This document shows positions 36,742 to 49,451 of a stretch of DNA of 64,000 bases, piece after piece; the first letter of the stretch is position 1, and each line of letters begins with the position of its first letter. The translations under genes were made by a program, and so were the position numbers. The stretch covers positions 4,783,151 through 4,847,150 of the forward strand of contig CM068593.1 of the NCBI GenBank assembly GCA_035048485.1. Reading direction: 5' to 3'. This stretch comes from Pteria penguin (taxonomy: Eukaryota > Mollusca > Bivalvia > Pterioida > Pteriidae). The notes beneath the pieces are model-generated. The model had not been told where the DNA came from. It did no database searches and saw nothing but the letters and a program-made list of their open reading frames with translations.

Positions 36742-38154
36742 GGACCCGGTTGCACAATGCGTTGTTAAATTAATTTTTCGGGATTTACATTACATCTTTA
36801 TTTTTAGCGCTCCAGGAAAACACGGGGAATAACGATCTACCATTTTCAGTTCGCAGTTAAAGTTGCACTAGCTGTCATTTTCCGTATTAAAAACGAAAGC
36901 TGTAACTTTTAACCCTGGACTTTCTCCTAAAGTTAAGCCTTTATACGAAATTACAATGTTATATAAGTTCGGTAAGTAGTGGGAAAAATCATTAAAATGT
37001 AATTAAATAGTTATGACCTACCCGCACAAAGTCGGTAATTTTTTCTTCACCTGGCATGCTCAGTGTATCAATGACCCAGCCAACTAACGCGAGATTAGGA
37101 AACTTTCACCAATAACAACAACACTGGTGACGTAGACAAAGCTATCGGAGATGAGACGTCCTCGATTAAAGACAGAATTCGGTAACATCAGGAATGAAAA
37201 AAAGTTTGCGACGAAACATTTTTAGAACAAGAACAACAAAGAAGTTGCGATAGAGCGATGGGAACGGGGGAGAGTTGTCAATTTACACAAAATACTTCGC
37301 ACGAGTCTTTAATGTTTCATTTTTCAATACCACGTCAGTACGAGGCCTTGACATTCCATTGTATTGATTACTTGCGTGTTTGTATTATGAAAGCGGTCCG
37401 ATATTTACTGTCATTAGGTAAGGTAATCTCTTAAAATTAACTGTTGATAACAATGTGTAAAGTGGACGACATGAAAGAAACGTAAATGCATTTTGTAAAA
37501 TTCTTTAAAAGAAATTGTTTTAAGAGTCCCTTTTTGGGGCCCCTCGATCAAATCTTGTGGGACTACTAATGTGACATAAAGCTTTAAAATGTTCGTTGTA
37601 TATAGCCAAATTACTATTGACAGTATTACTAATGACCTTTTTTCTTTTCTTCTGTGCATTTAGTATGCGCTTCTATATCTTTGAGTTTACAAAGCTAGAT
37701 GAAACATCTTTTTACCAAGATATACTCAGCGACACACTTTAGCACATTGTTTTTATCACGTGATTTTCTGACCCGATCTACATACGTGTCAAATGTTGTG
37801 TAAATGGTGAATGTAACGGACATTTCTCAATTTTTCCGGTTTATAAAAACGTGTCAATGTCGTCAAAAGAGTTGACTTTCGATGTAGTATAACTTTGTTT
37901 TGTAGTTTGATCGTATGTAATTTCAGATAATTAAATGAAACATAACATTCTTGTTATACCAATTTTGACAGCTAATGCAACTTTAAATATTAACAGACCA
38001 CTGTTAAATAATGGGTATTTAACCATGAACGTAACCGTAAGTTAACTCTAAGTTAACTTTGTGCAACAGATTTAACTTGAAGTTAATCTAACCATGAGTT
38101 TAACTATGGGTTAACTCCAAGTTAAATTTAACAATGCATTGTGCAACCGGGTCC
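36742..38154. mobile_element. 1.4-kb element with ~32-bp terminal inverted repeats
   Basis: The left end GGACCCGGTTGCACAATGC (36742-36760) and the reverse complement of the right end (38154 backwards) agree at 30 of 32 positions by eye. Just inside the right end, GTTAAC/AGTTAA words recur (38040-38125: AAGTTAACTCTAAGTTAAC, TGGGTTAACTCCAAGTTAAA), giving a subterminal palindromic region. CCAG occurs at both outer junctions, but no longer target duplication is clear. The interior has no transposase; the 81-codon frame at 37414-37659 (-) shows nothing recognisable. Most likely a non-autonomous DNA transposon of undetermined superfamily. Confidence 0.75.
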
Positions 38155-38664
38155 AGAAGCGATATGCCTATTACATACATGTAGAACAGTAGGCTTGTGT
38201 AATTTTTATACGATCTTTCACTAAAACTGTTCAACTATTAGCGCTAGGCGTTTCCTATTTCATAAATGTTTCTTGTGGTAAGACCTCTCTGTTTATATAA
38301 CATTTTTACTTAATGACATTGGCTTTGACCTTGGTTTTAACCTTACATTCGTAGCACATAGACATGTTGCAATGTACCTTTATACGAATTTATATTGACC
38401 TCGAAATTTTTGGCGGAAACGTGTTCAACTCAGTACAATCCAATCTATAAAATCGATAAAATATCTTCACTGAGATATAAAACCCAGCAGGCTACACAAG
38501 TGTATCTTGGAACACTCTAGTAGTTTTATACATAAAACTGCGTATTGAATCGATGACATCATTACTTAATGGATTTTTAATAACAACGAGCATCAAAAGA
38601 AAAAAGAATTGTTAACCAGTGTAACTTCTATCATCCCAGTCCTAAACATTACAAACCGATCATC
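38155..38664. other. AT-rich spacer, nothing recognised
   Basis: No tandem repetition. The right edge grades into the 67-bp array near ACAAGTGTGTGCAATGTATT. Confidence 0.5.
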
Positions 38665-40300
38665 AACAAGTGTGTGCAATGTATTCAATAACGTCCAAAA
38701 CATACAATTATAAAAACATACAAATCCTCAACAATTTATAAACCATAGTATTCAATAACGTCCAAAACATACAATTATAAAACATAAAAATCCTTAGAAA
38801 TATATCCACCATAGTATTCAATGTACAGTTATAAAAACATACAAATCCTCAACAATATATCCACCAAAGTATTCAATAACGCCAAAAACATACAATTATA
38901 AAAGCATAAAAATCCTTAACAATATATCCACCAAAGTATTCAATAACACCAAAAACATACAATTATAAAAACATACAAATCCTCAACAATATATCCACCA
39001 AAGTATTCAATAACGCCAAAAACATACAATTATAAAAACATAAAAATCCTTAACAATATATCCACCAAAGTATTCAATAACCCCCGAAACTTACAATTAT
39101 AAAAACAAAAATACAAATCCTCTATAATGTATACACCAAAGTATTCAATAACGCCCAAAACATGCAATTATAAAAACATACAAATCCTCTATAATGTATA
39201 AACCAAAGTATTCAATAACGCCCAAAACATACAATTATAAAAACATACAAATCCTCAATAATGTATACACCAAAGTATTCAATAACGCCCAAAACATACA
39301 ATTATAAAAACATACAAATCATCAACAATATATCCACCAAAGTATTCAATAACGCCAAAAACATACAATTATAAAAACATACAAATCCTTAACAATATAT
39401 CCACCAAAGTATTCAATAACGCCAAAAACATACAATTATAAAAACATACAAATCCTTAACAATATATCCACCAAAGTATTCAATAACGCCCAAAACATAC
39501 AATTATAAAAACATACAAATCCTTAACAATATATCCACCAAAGTATTCAATAACGTCCAAAACATACAATTATAAAAACATACAAATCATCAACAATATA
39601 TCCACCAAAGTATTCAATAACGTCCAAAACATACAATTATAAAAACATACAAATCATCAACAATATATCCACCAAAGTACTCAATAACGCCAAAAACATA
39701 CAATTATAAAAACATACAAATCCTTAACAATATATCCACCAAAGTATTCAATAACGTCCAAAACATACAATTATAAAAACATACAAATCCTCAACAATAT
39801 ATCCACCAAAGTACTCAATAACGCCAAAAACATACAATTATAAAAACATGCAAATCATCAACAATATATCCACCAAAGTATTCAATAACGTCCAAAACAT
39901 ACAATTATAAAAACATACAAATCCTTAACAATATATCCACCAAAGTATTCAATAACGTCCAAAACATACAATTATAAAAACATACAAATCCTTAACAATA
40001 TATCCACCAAAGTATTCAATAACGTCCAAAACATACAATTATAAAAACATACAAATCCTTAACAATATATCCACCAAAGTATTCAATAACGTCCAAAACA
40101 TACAATTATAAAAGCATACAAATCCTTAACAATATATCCACCAAAGTATTCAATAACGCCCAAAACATACAATTATAAAAACATACAAATCCTTAACAAT
40201 ATATCCACCAAAGTATACAATAACGTCCAAAACATACAATTATACAAAACATACAAATCCTTGACAATATATACTCCAAATTATTCAATAACGTCCCTAA
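38665..40300 (+). repeat. 67-bp tandem array (CCAAAACATACAATTATAAA)
   Basis: About 24 copies of a 67-bp, very AT-rich unit. Key words are CCAAAGTATTCAATAACG, CCAAAACATACAATTATAAA and ACATACAAATCCT(T/C)AACA. The first units (38690-38860) are shorter and diverged; the middle (39300-40240) is homogeneous. The array ends at TTCAATAACGTCCCTAATTG, directly against a SINE tail. No open frame. Confidence 0.95.
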
Positions 40301-40375
40301 TTGATTGATTGATTGATTTTTGTTTAACGTCACACCACAAATATTTCACGTATATGGTCACGGCATCTGCCTGAT
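40301..40375 (-). mobile_element. SINE 3'-tail fragment between two arrays
   Basis: GATTGATTGATTGATTTTTG, then TTTAACGTCACACCACAAAT and TTTCACGTATATGGTCACGG, ending CATCTGCCTGAT. This matches the tail of the SINE at 6281-6559 (about 6300-6355) in the same minus orientation. Head and body are missing. It sits exactly between the 67-bp and 35-bp arrays. Confidence 0.75.
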
Positions 40376-40404
40376 TCCAGGTTGCCAACTTTACTGGAAC
40401 CTTG

Positions 40405-41735
40405 GAAATAAAAGATAAAACGTAATGCCCGGACCCATGGAAGTGAGAGTGAGACCAGAAACCGGGCCCACAGGGAACTAGTGGATATTGGTTTTTTTAA
40501 ACAAAAACACATGTCTCCCCGAAGTACGTCCAGATGCCAGGATACAGGCAAATCAGAGGTACAACCAGATGCTCGGACACCCGGAAATCAAACGTACAAC
40601 CAGATGCTCGGACACCGGGAAATTAGAGCTTCCATAAGATGCCCGGACGCCGAAAGATCAGATCTACGAGCAGATACCCGGACGCCAGGAAATCAGAGCT
40701 ACGACGAAATGCCCGGATATCGGCAAATCAGAGTTAAACCAGATGCTCGGACACCAGGAAATCAGAGGTACGATCAGATGCTCGGACATCGGGAACCCAG
40801 AGGTAAAACCAGATGCCCGAACATCGGGAAATCAGAGGTACGACCAGATGCTCGGACACCGGGAAATCAGAGCTACGACCAGGTGTTCGGACACCGGGAA
40901 ATCAGAGCTACGATGAGATGCCCGGATATTGGCCAATCACAGGTACGACCATATGTTCGGATATCGGAAAATCAGAGGTAAGACCAGATGCTCGGACACC
41001 GATAAATCAGAGGTACGATCAGATGCTCGGACATCAGGAACCCAGAGGTACAACAAGATGCCTGGTAACGGTAATCATAGGTACGTCCAGTTGCCCGCAG
41101 ACTTCGAGATTAGAGGTACGACCAGATGCCCCGACGCCGTGAAATCGGAGGTACGACCAGACGCTCAGACGTACTACCATATACTCGGATACTGGGAAAA
41201 GAGAGGTACGACCAAATGTCCGGACACCGGGAAATCAGAGCTGCAAACAAATGCTCGGACATCGGGAACACAGAGGTAAAACCAGATGCCCGGACATCGG
41301 GAAATCAGAGGCACGACCAGATGCCCGGACGCCGGGACATCGAAAGCACGACCAGTTCCCCGGACACTGGGAAATTGGACCTACAACCAGATGCCCTGAC
41401 ACCGGGAAATATGAAGTACGACCAGATACCAGGATATAGGCAAATCAGAGGTACGACCAGATGCTCGGACACCCAGAAATCAGAGGTATGACCAGATGCT
41501 CGAAAACCCAGAAATCAGAGGTATGACCAGATGCTCCAACAACCGGAAATAAGAGCTACTACGAGATGCCCGGACGCTGGGAAATCAGGGGTAAGACTAG
41601 ATGCCCGGACACCAGGAAATCAGAGGTACGACCTAATGTCCGGACACCGAGAAATCAGAGGTACGATCAGATGCTCGGACATTGGGAACCCAGAGGCACA
41701 AACAGATGCCCAGATACCGGGAAACCGGAGCTAAG
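40405..41735 (+). repeat. 35-bp tandem array (GGACACCGGGAAATCAGAGG)
   Basis: About 37 units of a 35-bp, fairly diverged repeat, key words GGTACGACCAGATGC(T/C)CGGACA and CCGGGAAATCAGA. The first units (40405-40520) are strongly diverged. The unit has no stop codon in any plus-strand frame, so several overlapping open frames of 62-166 codons appear (40481-40981, 40813-41142, 40929-41279, 41126-41491). Equal openness in all three frames argues against coding. GGACACCGGGA contains a short inverted CCGG core. Confidence 0.93.
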
Positions 41736-41744
41736 AATTGATTA

Positions 41745-42170
41745 CACTTCTCTGTCGTCATAAATATGACTGGATTAACCTTCTCTGTCGTCATAAAGAT
41801 GACTGGATAAACCTTCTCTGTCGTCATAAAGATGACTGGATTACTTTTCTCTGTCGTCATAAAGATGACTAGATTAACCTTCTCTGTCGTCATAAAGATG
41901 ACTGGATTACCCTTCTCTGTCGTCATAAAGATGACTGGATTAACCTTCTCTGTCGTCATAAAGATGACTGGATAAACCTTCTCTGTCGTCATAAAGATGA
42001 CTGGATTACTTTTCTCTGTCGTCGTAAAGATGACTAGATTAACCTTCTCTGTCGTCATAAAGATGACTGGATTACCCTTCTTTGTCATCATAAAAATGAC
42101 TGGATTAACCTTCTCTGTCGTGATAAAGATGACTGAATCAACCTTCTCTTTTGTCATAAAATGACTTTGA
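41745..42170 (+). repeat. 33-bp tandem array (TTCTCTGTCGTCATAAAGAT)
   Basis: About 13 copies of a 33-bp unit, key words TTCTCTGTCGTCATAAAG and GATGACTGGATTAACC. The last two units are diverged. Because 33 is a multiple of three, the minus strand is open through the whole array (41633-42223, 196 codons, an 11-residue periodic peptide). I see no start context, signal or domain outside the repeat, so I do not call a gene. Confidence 0.93.
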
Positions 42171-42309
42171 AAGAAGTAATTTCTATTCCCCCTTTCTGTG
42201 TCAGGACAGTTAAATATAAACATTTTGAGAACTTCGTCTTGGAAAAAAAAATGAATATAATGTCGGGCAAAGCTATATAAGGATTTTTAAAATGATTTAT
42301 TAATTAAGA

Positions 42310-42854
<545 letters not shown>

Positions 42855-43915
42855 TAATAGCGTATGCTTTGAAGGTCACAAGTGATAGGTATCATATGAA
42901 GTTCACATCTGATAGGGAATGATTTGAAGGTCACATGTGATAGTATTATATGAATGTCACAAGTGATGGGTATTATATGAAGGGCACATGGGATAGGGAA
43001 TGATTTGAAGGTCACATGTGATAGGTATTATATGAAGGTCACAAGTGATAGGTATTATATGAAAGTCATTAGTGATAGGTATCATATGAAGGTCACATGT
43101 GATAGGTATTATATGAAGATCACATGTGATAATAAATGATATGAAGGTCATATGTGATATATATCAAAATGAAGGTCACATGTGATAGGGAATCATTTGT
43201 AGGTCACATGTGATAGGTATTATATGAAGGTCACATGTGATAGGGAATGATTTGAAGGTTGCATGTGATAGGTATAATAAGAAGGTCACATGATAGGTTG
43301 TATATGAAGCTCGCATGTGATAGCGTATTATTTAAAGGTCACAAGTCATAGGTATTATACTAAGGTCACATGTGATAGGTATTATATAAAGGTCACATGT
43401 AATAGCGTAATATTTCAAGGACACTTGTGATAGGGTATCATATAAAGGTCACTTGTAATAAATTCACATATCATAGGGTATTATTTAAAGACGACATGAT
43501 ATAGAGTATTATTTTAAAGTCACATATTATAGAGTATTATTTCAAGCTCCATTTTACAAAGTATCATCGGAAGGTCATATGTGATATGGTGTTATTTAAA
43601 GGCGACATGCCACATGGTAGTATTTGATGATGGTATGTCATATGGCAATATTTAAAGGAAATATGATACAGGGTATTATTTGAATGCCACATATTTTAGG
43701 GTATTATTAGAAAGTCACTTGTTACTGTATATTATATGAAGGTCACATGTAATAGGGTATAATATAAAGGTCACAAATTAAAGGGTATTATTGTGAAGGT
43801 GGAATGTTACAGGGCATAATATGAAGGTGATATTTGACATGATATTATGTGAAGGTGACATGTGACATGGCATTATGTGAGATTGACATATGACATGGTA
43901 TTTAATTCTAGAAAT
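42855..43915 (+). repeat. 27-bp tandem array decaying from left to right
   Basis: Core unit of 27 bp, key words GAAGGTCACATGTGATAGG and TATTATATGAAGG. Units at 42870-43400 are recognisable and partly homogeneous. From about 43400 to 43915 they vary in length and sequence (for example AAGGCGACATGCCACATGG) until only a GGTNACATGTNAC-like core remains. CACATGTG is a perfect palindrome. Minus-strand frames 42827-43015 and 42957-43151 are repeat by-products. Confidence 0.9.
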
Positions 43916-44324
43916 TTCTAGTTATGCACCTTCAGCCTTATTCACAAAGAGACTTACAACTAAACACCTTAAGTTTCCTACAAACTTTCTATTTGGGTAA
44001 GGTATACACAGATTTAATACAGATGTTCCAAGCATGTCTAAGTATCGTTACTATTATGATTTTCTGCTACTATACCATGCAATTATATCTTCGATTTACA
44101 TCACAAAGAAATAGTTTTCAGCAATAGGTAGAATTTCTCATTTCAATTAGCTGGATTCGATAAGAATGTTATTTTTCAAACCGAAGGAATTCATTTATAT
44201 CTGCTGAAATAGAAAGGGAAGGGAGGGGGGGGGGGGGGTTGCTGCTTAAAATTAAGTTCACTTACATAAAGAAAGAAAATCCACTGACACCTCCGTGTCG
44301 TATGCTGACATTCCATAATCTACT
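43916..44324. other. Spacer with a G-run
   Basis: No repeat or gene recognised. A run of about 13 G lies near 44226. A 67-codon open frame at 43924-44127 has no recognisable domain. Confidence 0.45.
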
Positions 44325-44327
44325 AAT

Positions 44328-44430
44328 GAATGTAGCACGAGTAATGTAGCACGAGTAATGTAGCACGAGTGATGTAGCACGAGTAATGTAGCACGAGTAA
44401 TGTAGCACGAGTAATGTAGCACGAGTATTT
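44328..44430 (+). repeat. 14-bp tandem repeat (GTAGCACGAGTAAT), 7 copies
   Basis: Seven near-perfect copies; one carries GTGAT instead of GTAAT. No coding role is supported. Confidence 0.95.
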
Positions 44431-44561
44431 TCCTGAAAACTGCATCTCTTTCTCAAATGCTTTTTCGTCATGTGCGCATGCCCAAACATCATGTCAGCGT
44501 AATGATATCCGCTAAAGACACATCTCCTCTCATTTTACTTTGTAACAACTGCTCAAATGGA

Positions 44562-44625
44562 TAGTTGATCGATCGATCGATTGATTGATTGACTGATTGA
44601 TTGATTTATTGAATCATTGATTTAC
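44562..44625 (+). repeat. GATC/GATT tetranucleotide tract
   Basis: GATCGATCGATCGATTGATT followed by GATTGACTGATTGATTGATT. A similar GATT tract forms the simple end of SINE tails elsewhere in the window (35638-35652, 40301-40318), so this could be the end of a lost SINE. TTTACATCGCTTTTAAC follows, but I cannot align it convincingly to the tail. Confidence 0.7.
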
Positions 44626-44654
44626 ATCGCTTTTAACTAGTTTCAGTCATATCG

Positions 44655-45105
44655 CAACACAGAAATAGCTGGAAATCTAAAACACCAATATCACTCCTCA
44701 GTCATTACTAGATTCATTACAATAACGGAAAAAATATCTAAAACATCCATATCACTCCGCGGTCAATACCAGATTCATTACAAAAACGGAAAAATATCTC
44801 CAACACCCATATCACTCCGCAGTAATTACCAGAATCATTACAATAACGGACAAAATATTTCCAACACCCATATCACTCCGCAGTCATTACCAGAATCATT
44901 AGAATAACAGGATAAAAGATCTAAAACACCCATATCACTCCGCAGTAATTACCAGAATCATAACGATAACGAAAAACAGATCTAAAACTACCATATCACT
45001 CCGCAGTCATTACCAGATTCATTCATGACAGTAACCGAAAAAAAATATCTAAAGCATCCGAATCACTCCGCATTCATTACTAAAACCAATACAATGACGG
45101 AAAAT
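44655..45105 (+). repeat. ~62-bp tandem array, about 7 copies
   Basis: Key words are CCATATCACTCCGCAGTCAT, TACCAGA(T/A)TCATTACAATAA and ACGGAAAAAATATCTAAAAC. Units differ at several positions and vary by one or two bases in length. Confidence 0.9.
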
Positions 45106-45139
45106 ATGAAACATTCATATTACCAGTACAAACGCAGAA

Positions 45140-45250
45140 AGAATTTCACTATGTTGCATTTTCCGGGCGTGTTTTGTCACATTGCATTTCCAGACGTGTT
45201 TTACCATGTTGTATTTTTCGAGCCTTTTTACCATTTTGTGTGTTGCAAGT
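45140..45250 (+). repeat. ~30-bp degenerate repeat, 3-4 copies
   Basis: ATGTTGCATTTTCCGGGCGT, GTTTTGTCACATTGCATTTC, CAGACGTGTTTTACCATG and TTGTATTTTTCGAGCC are diverged copies of one ~30-bp phrase. The short open frames here on both strands (45025-45252, 45115-45342) are not supported as genes. Confidence 0.65.
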
Positions 45251-45829
45251 GAAATTTTCGTCGGTTTATAACATACATTGGAATGACCTCTGAAGTGTAC
45301 AATGCTATCTTGGGTAGGACTTCTGAGATCGGTCATTATCATAAGTTAGCCACTTTTTGACTGTTTCTGTTTTTCGCTTAATGAAAGTATTTTATGGCCA
45401 AGATAAATCGACGCGTTTTACATATAACACAAAACCCAATCTTTATCATACATGACTGCAGCTTAATGCTTCAGTCTGACGTTCATCATATACATATCTA
45501 CACGTAAACTCATGGAATAATCACCTGCGTGCTGGAGAATAATCACCCACTCACTGGTGATACACGATGTGACACACCATGATGGAGTATAGATGATATA
45601 TTGACAGATATATTGACAGATTACCCCAGCTATTGTTGTGTATAATCTATACGGTTAATTCTCTAAATCACTGATATTGAAATAAAATGAACATAAATAA
45701 AATATTCGATAAGAAACCAACGTGAAGTACAAGCAAGCACGATACCGATCGACAGCGTCATTATAAAAAAAACAAGCAAACCTAATTTCAGAAATGTATA
45801 AGCGGGTTGACGACCACTCGTGTACTCTA
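45251..45829. other. AT-rich spacer, nothing recognised
   Basis: Unique DNA with a small local duplication (GATATATTGACAGAT twice near 45596-45621). No gene. Confidence 0.5.
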
Positions 45830-48225
45830 AATATTGTTTGGCATATGCAGTTTACGACCCCTCACTGGATGTACTTGGGACATGGCTTATGTCAGGCATG
45901 AGCGATTGACATCCCGTCACTGGATGAACTTTGGATATGGCCCAGGCATGTATGGGCAGATGACAACCCGTCTCTGCATGTACTTGGGATATGGCCTATG
46001 GCAAACATTGGCGGATAACAACCCATCACTGGATTAATTTGGGATATCGCCTATGCCAGGCATGGGCGGATGACAACCCGTCACTAGATGTACTTGGGAT
46101 ATCATCCTCTGTCAGGCATGGGCGGATGACAATCCGTCACTGGATGTACTTGGGATATGGCCTATGTCAGGCATGGGCAGATGACAATCCATCACTGCAT
46201 GTACTTCGGATATGGCCTATGTCAGGCATGGGCTGATGACAACCCGTCACTGGATGTACTTGGGACATGGCCTGTGTCAGGCATTAAGCGGATGACAACC
46301 CGTCACTGGGGAACTTGGAATATGGCCCAAGGCAGGCACGGGCGGATGACAGCCCATCACTGGATTAATTTAGGATATGACCCATGTCAGGCATGGGCGG
46401 ATGACAACCCGTCACTAGATCTACTTGGGATATCATCCTCAGTCAGGCATGGCGGATGACAATCCGTCACTGGATGTACTTGGGATATGACCTATGTCAG
46501 TCATGGGCGGATGACAATCCATCACTGCATGTACTTGGGATATGGCCTATGTCAGTCATGGGCGGATGACAATCCATCACTGCATGTACTTGGGATATGG
46601 CCTATGTCAGTCATGGGCGGATGACAATCCATCACTGCATGTACTTGGGATATGGCCTATGTGAGGCATGGGCGGATGAAAATCCATCACTGGATGTACT
46701 TGGGATATGGCCTATGACAGACATGGGCGGATAACAATCCGTCACTGGGTGTACTTGGGACATGGCCTATGTCAGGCATGGGTGGATGACAATCCATCAC
46801 TGCATGTATTTGGGATATGACCTATGTCAGGTATGGGCGGATGACAATCCATCACTGCATGTACTTTGGATATGATCTATGTCAGGCATGGGCGGATGAC
46901 AATCCATCACTGCATGTACTTGGGATATGGCCTATGTCAGTCATGGGCGGATGACAATCCATCACTGCATGTACTTGGGATATGGCCTATGACAGACATG
47001 GGCGGATAACAATCCGTCACTGGGTGTACTTGGGACATGGCCTATGTCAGGCATGGGCGGATGATAATCCATCACTGCATGTATTTGGGATATGACCTAT
47101 GTCAGGCATGGGCGGATGACAATCCATCACTGCATGTACTTTGGATATGACCTATGTCAGGCATGGGCGGATGACAATCCATCACTGCATGTACTTGGGA
47201 TATGGCCTATGTGAGGCATGGGCGGATGAAAATCCATCACTGGATGTACTTGGGATATGGCCTATGGCAAACATTGGCGGATGACAAGCCATAACTGGAT
47301 TAATTTCGGATATGGCCTATGTCAGGCATGGGCTGATGACAACCCGTCACTAGATCGATGTACTTGGGACATGGCGGGCGGATGACAGCCCATCACTGGA
47401 TTAATTTAGGATATGACCCATGTCAGGCATGGGCGGATGACAACCCGTCACTAGATCTACTTGGGATATCATCCTCAGTCAGGCATGGCGGATGACAATC
47501 CGTCACTGGATGTACTTGGGATATGACCTATGTCAGTCATGGGCGGATGACATCCCATCATTGGATGTACTTGGGATATGGCCTATGACAGACATGGGCG
47601 GATAACAATCCGTCACTGGGTGTACTTGGGACATGGCCTATGTCAGGCATGGGCGGATGACAATCCATCACTGCATGTACTTGGGATATGGCCTATGGCA
47701 AACATTGGCGGATGACAAGCCATCACTGGATTAATTTGGGATATCGCATATGCCAGGCATGGGCGGATGACAATCCGTCACTAGATCGATGTACTTGGGA
47801 TATCATCCTCTGTCAGGCATGGGCGGATGACATCCCATCATTGGATGTACTTGGGATATGGCCTATGGCGGGCATGGGCGGATGACAATCCATCACTGCA
47901 TGTATTTGGGATAGGGTCTATGTCAGGCATGGGCGGATGACAATCCATCACTGGATGTACTTGGGATATGGCCTATGGCGGGTATGGGCGGATGACAATC
48001 CATCACTGCATGTACTTGGGATATGGCCTATGTCAGGCATGGGCGGATGACAATCCATTAATGCATGTACTTGGGATATGGCCTATGTCAGGCATGGGCG
48101 GATGACAATCCATTAATGCATGTACTTGGGATATGGCCTATGTCAGGCATGGGCGGATGACAATCCATCACTGCATGTACTTGGGATATGGCCCATAGAA
48201 GGCATTGGCAGGTTGACGGTTCCTC
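45830..48225 (+). repeat. 55-bp tandem array (GGCATGGGCGGATGACAATC)
   Basis: About 43 units of 55 bp, key words GGCCTATGTCAGGCATGGGC, GGATGACAATCCATCACTG and ATGTACTTGGGATATGG. Left-hand units are more diverged (TGGATTAATTTGGGATATCG, CATTAAGCGGATGAC). A long block is duplicated: ACTAGATCTAC…ATATCATCCTCAG occurs at 46414 and 47450, 1036 bp apart, with matching neighbours. 55 is not a multiple of three; short plus-strand frames (45834-46037, 45991-46236, 46157-46459) are repeat by-products. Confidence 0.95.
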
Positions 48226-48464
48226 CCGTCTTTATTTGCTTGTACGTCCGAGTTGAGGACTCTATAACACATACTTCGGATATAAATCTTATCAGACTTC
48301 TTACCGACTTATTACGGACTGGCGGACTGGAGTCAAGCGCTTTGTCATTGGGCCGATTGCCAACAATCTTATGCTTTGTTATCTTGAGTTATCTACAAAC
48401 ATGATAGAAACACGGGTACATACAAATGCCTGGTTTGGGGTTTAAGGTCGCGACCTTTTTTTAA
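48226..48464. other. Spacer, nothing recognised
   Basis: Unique sequence. The tail of an open frame (48120-48404) runs in from the array; no domain is recognisable. Confidence 0.45.
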
Positions 48465-48610
48465 ATAAAAGTGACTACACCACTGCAGCATACATGACTA
48501 CATCACTGCAGCATTGTCACTCTGTGGGTGTAGTAATCAAATATGACTACACCACTGCAGCATTCATGACTACGCCACTGCAGCATGCATGACTACACCA
48601 CTGTTTCTTT
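48465..48610 (+). repeat. ~24-bp tandem repeat (GACTACACCACTGCAGCAT), about 5 copies
   Basis: Copies begin near 48471, 48498, 48545, 48568 and 48590. One is interrupted by TGTCACTCTGTGGGTGTAGT. Each contains the PstI-like palindrome CTGCAG. Confidence 0.85.
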
Positions 48611-48627
48611 GAAAATAAAAATTAATA

Positions 48628-48690
48628 AATGTATAAGTATAAATGTAGAAGTATAAATGTAGAAGTATAAAGGTAGAAGTATAAATGGAC
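48628..48690 (+). repeat. 14-bp tandem repeat (AAGTATAAATGTAG), 4 copies
   Basis: AAGTATAAATGTAG occurs four times with one A/G difference. Simple AT-rich minisatellite. Confidence 0.88.
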
Positions 48691-48734
48691 GACATAGATG
48701 CTGAATAAAACAGCTTCTGTGTGTGACAGAGGAT

Positions 48735-48818
48735 GGATATGTCGGTCTAGAATATCTGTTATAAGAGCAGCATCTGTCTCACAAAGCGAAAGGTTGGGGT
48801 TAGAATCCTATCCTGCCT
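48735..48818 (+). mobile_element. Degenerate tRNA-like head (possible SINE relic)
   Basis: AGAGCAGCATCTGTCTCACA, then AAGCGAAAGG and the B-box-like GGTTAGAATCC (48798-48808), resemble the 3' two-thirds of a tRNA-derived SINE head. The A-box region (ATGTCGGTCTAGAATATC) is poor and no SINE body or tail follows. It could be chance. Confidence 0.3.
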
Positions 48819-49450
48819 TTCCATTTTCTCTTACCTGTTACATGTATTCATAGCTATAACATATACGATAAAAATACATTCATACTTTTAAAAAACAAAA
48901 TGACAAAAACAGTACATCTAACATTACAAAATTATCGGCTTATCTTTTTACAGCAAAAACGCAGCTCGCCAAGGTTAACACGTTAATGTCTAGCAACATT
49001 TCGACGAAAACACGATATCCTTAAAACTACGCACATTCACAGAGATGCCGAAAATGACCATTCCTTTCATACCCTGATGGTACCCCACATGGTACATGTT
49101 GCTGCTAAATTCAATATTTGAACTTTAGCTTAATTTGGTGCTGAACTGGTATTAACTGTGTTTAAATGTGACACAGTTGCAGTATCTCACTAATATTCAT
49201 ACCAAGGATGTAGAATAACAGAGAATACCGTAGTGTTCCTGGAACACATTATGCTGTCTGTGGTAGCTATAATAGTAAAGTGAAACTTCACCCACACGGC
49301 CAGACATGCAGAAGCCGTACAGATTAATATACCCATGTATGTCTTCCCGCGTGACACAGGCGACCTAAGAAGTAAGCTGACATTTAAAACATCAAGTAAT
49401 ATTGACGTAACTGGAAAAATAACCCTTCTCCATTTTCAAAAACTACTGGA
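48819..49450. other. AT-rich spacer, nothing recognised
   Basis: No repeats longer than a few bases, no gene. Grades into the 57-bp array near CTACTGGATCCGTAAAATAC. Confidence 0.5.
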
Positions 49451-49451
49451 T

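Noticed and set aside
40481..41491. Overlapping open frames of 109-166 codons
   Set aside because: The 35-bp unit has no stop in any plus-strand frame, so all three frames stay open. Real coding would favour one.
41633..42223. 196-codon minus-strand open frame with an 11-residue repeat
   Set aside because: It is the 33-bp array read through, extended slightly into flanking repeat. No non-repeat domain, signal peptide or exon context.
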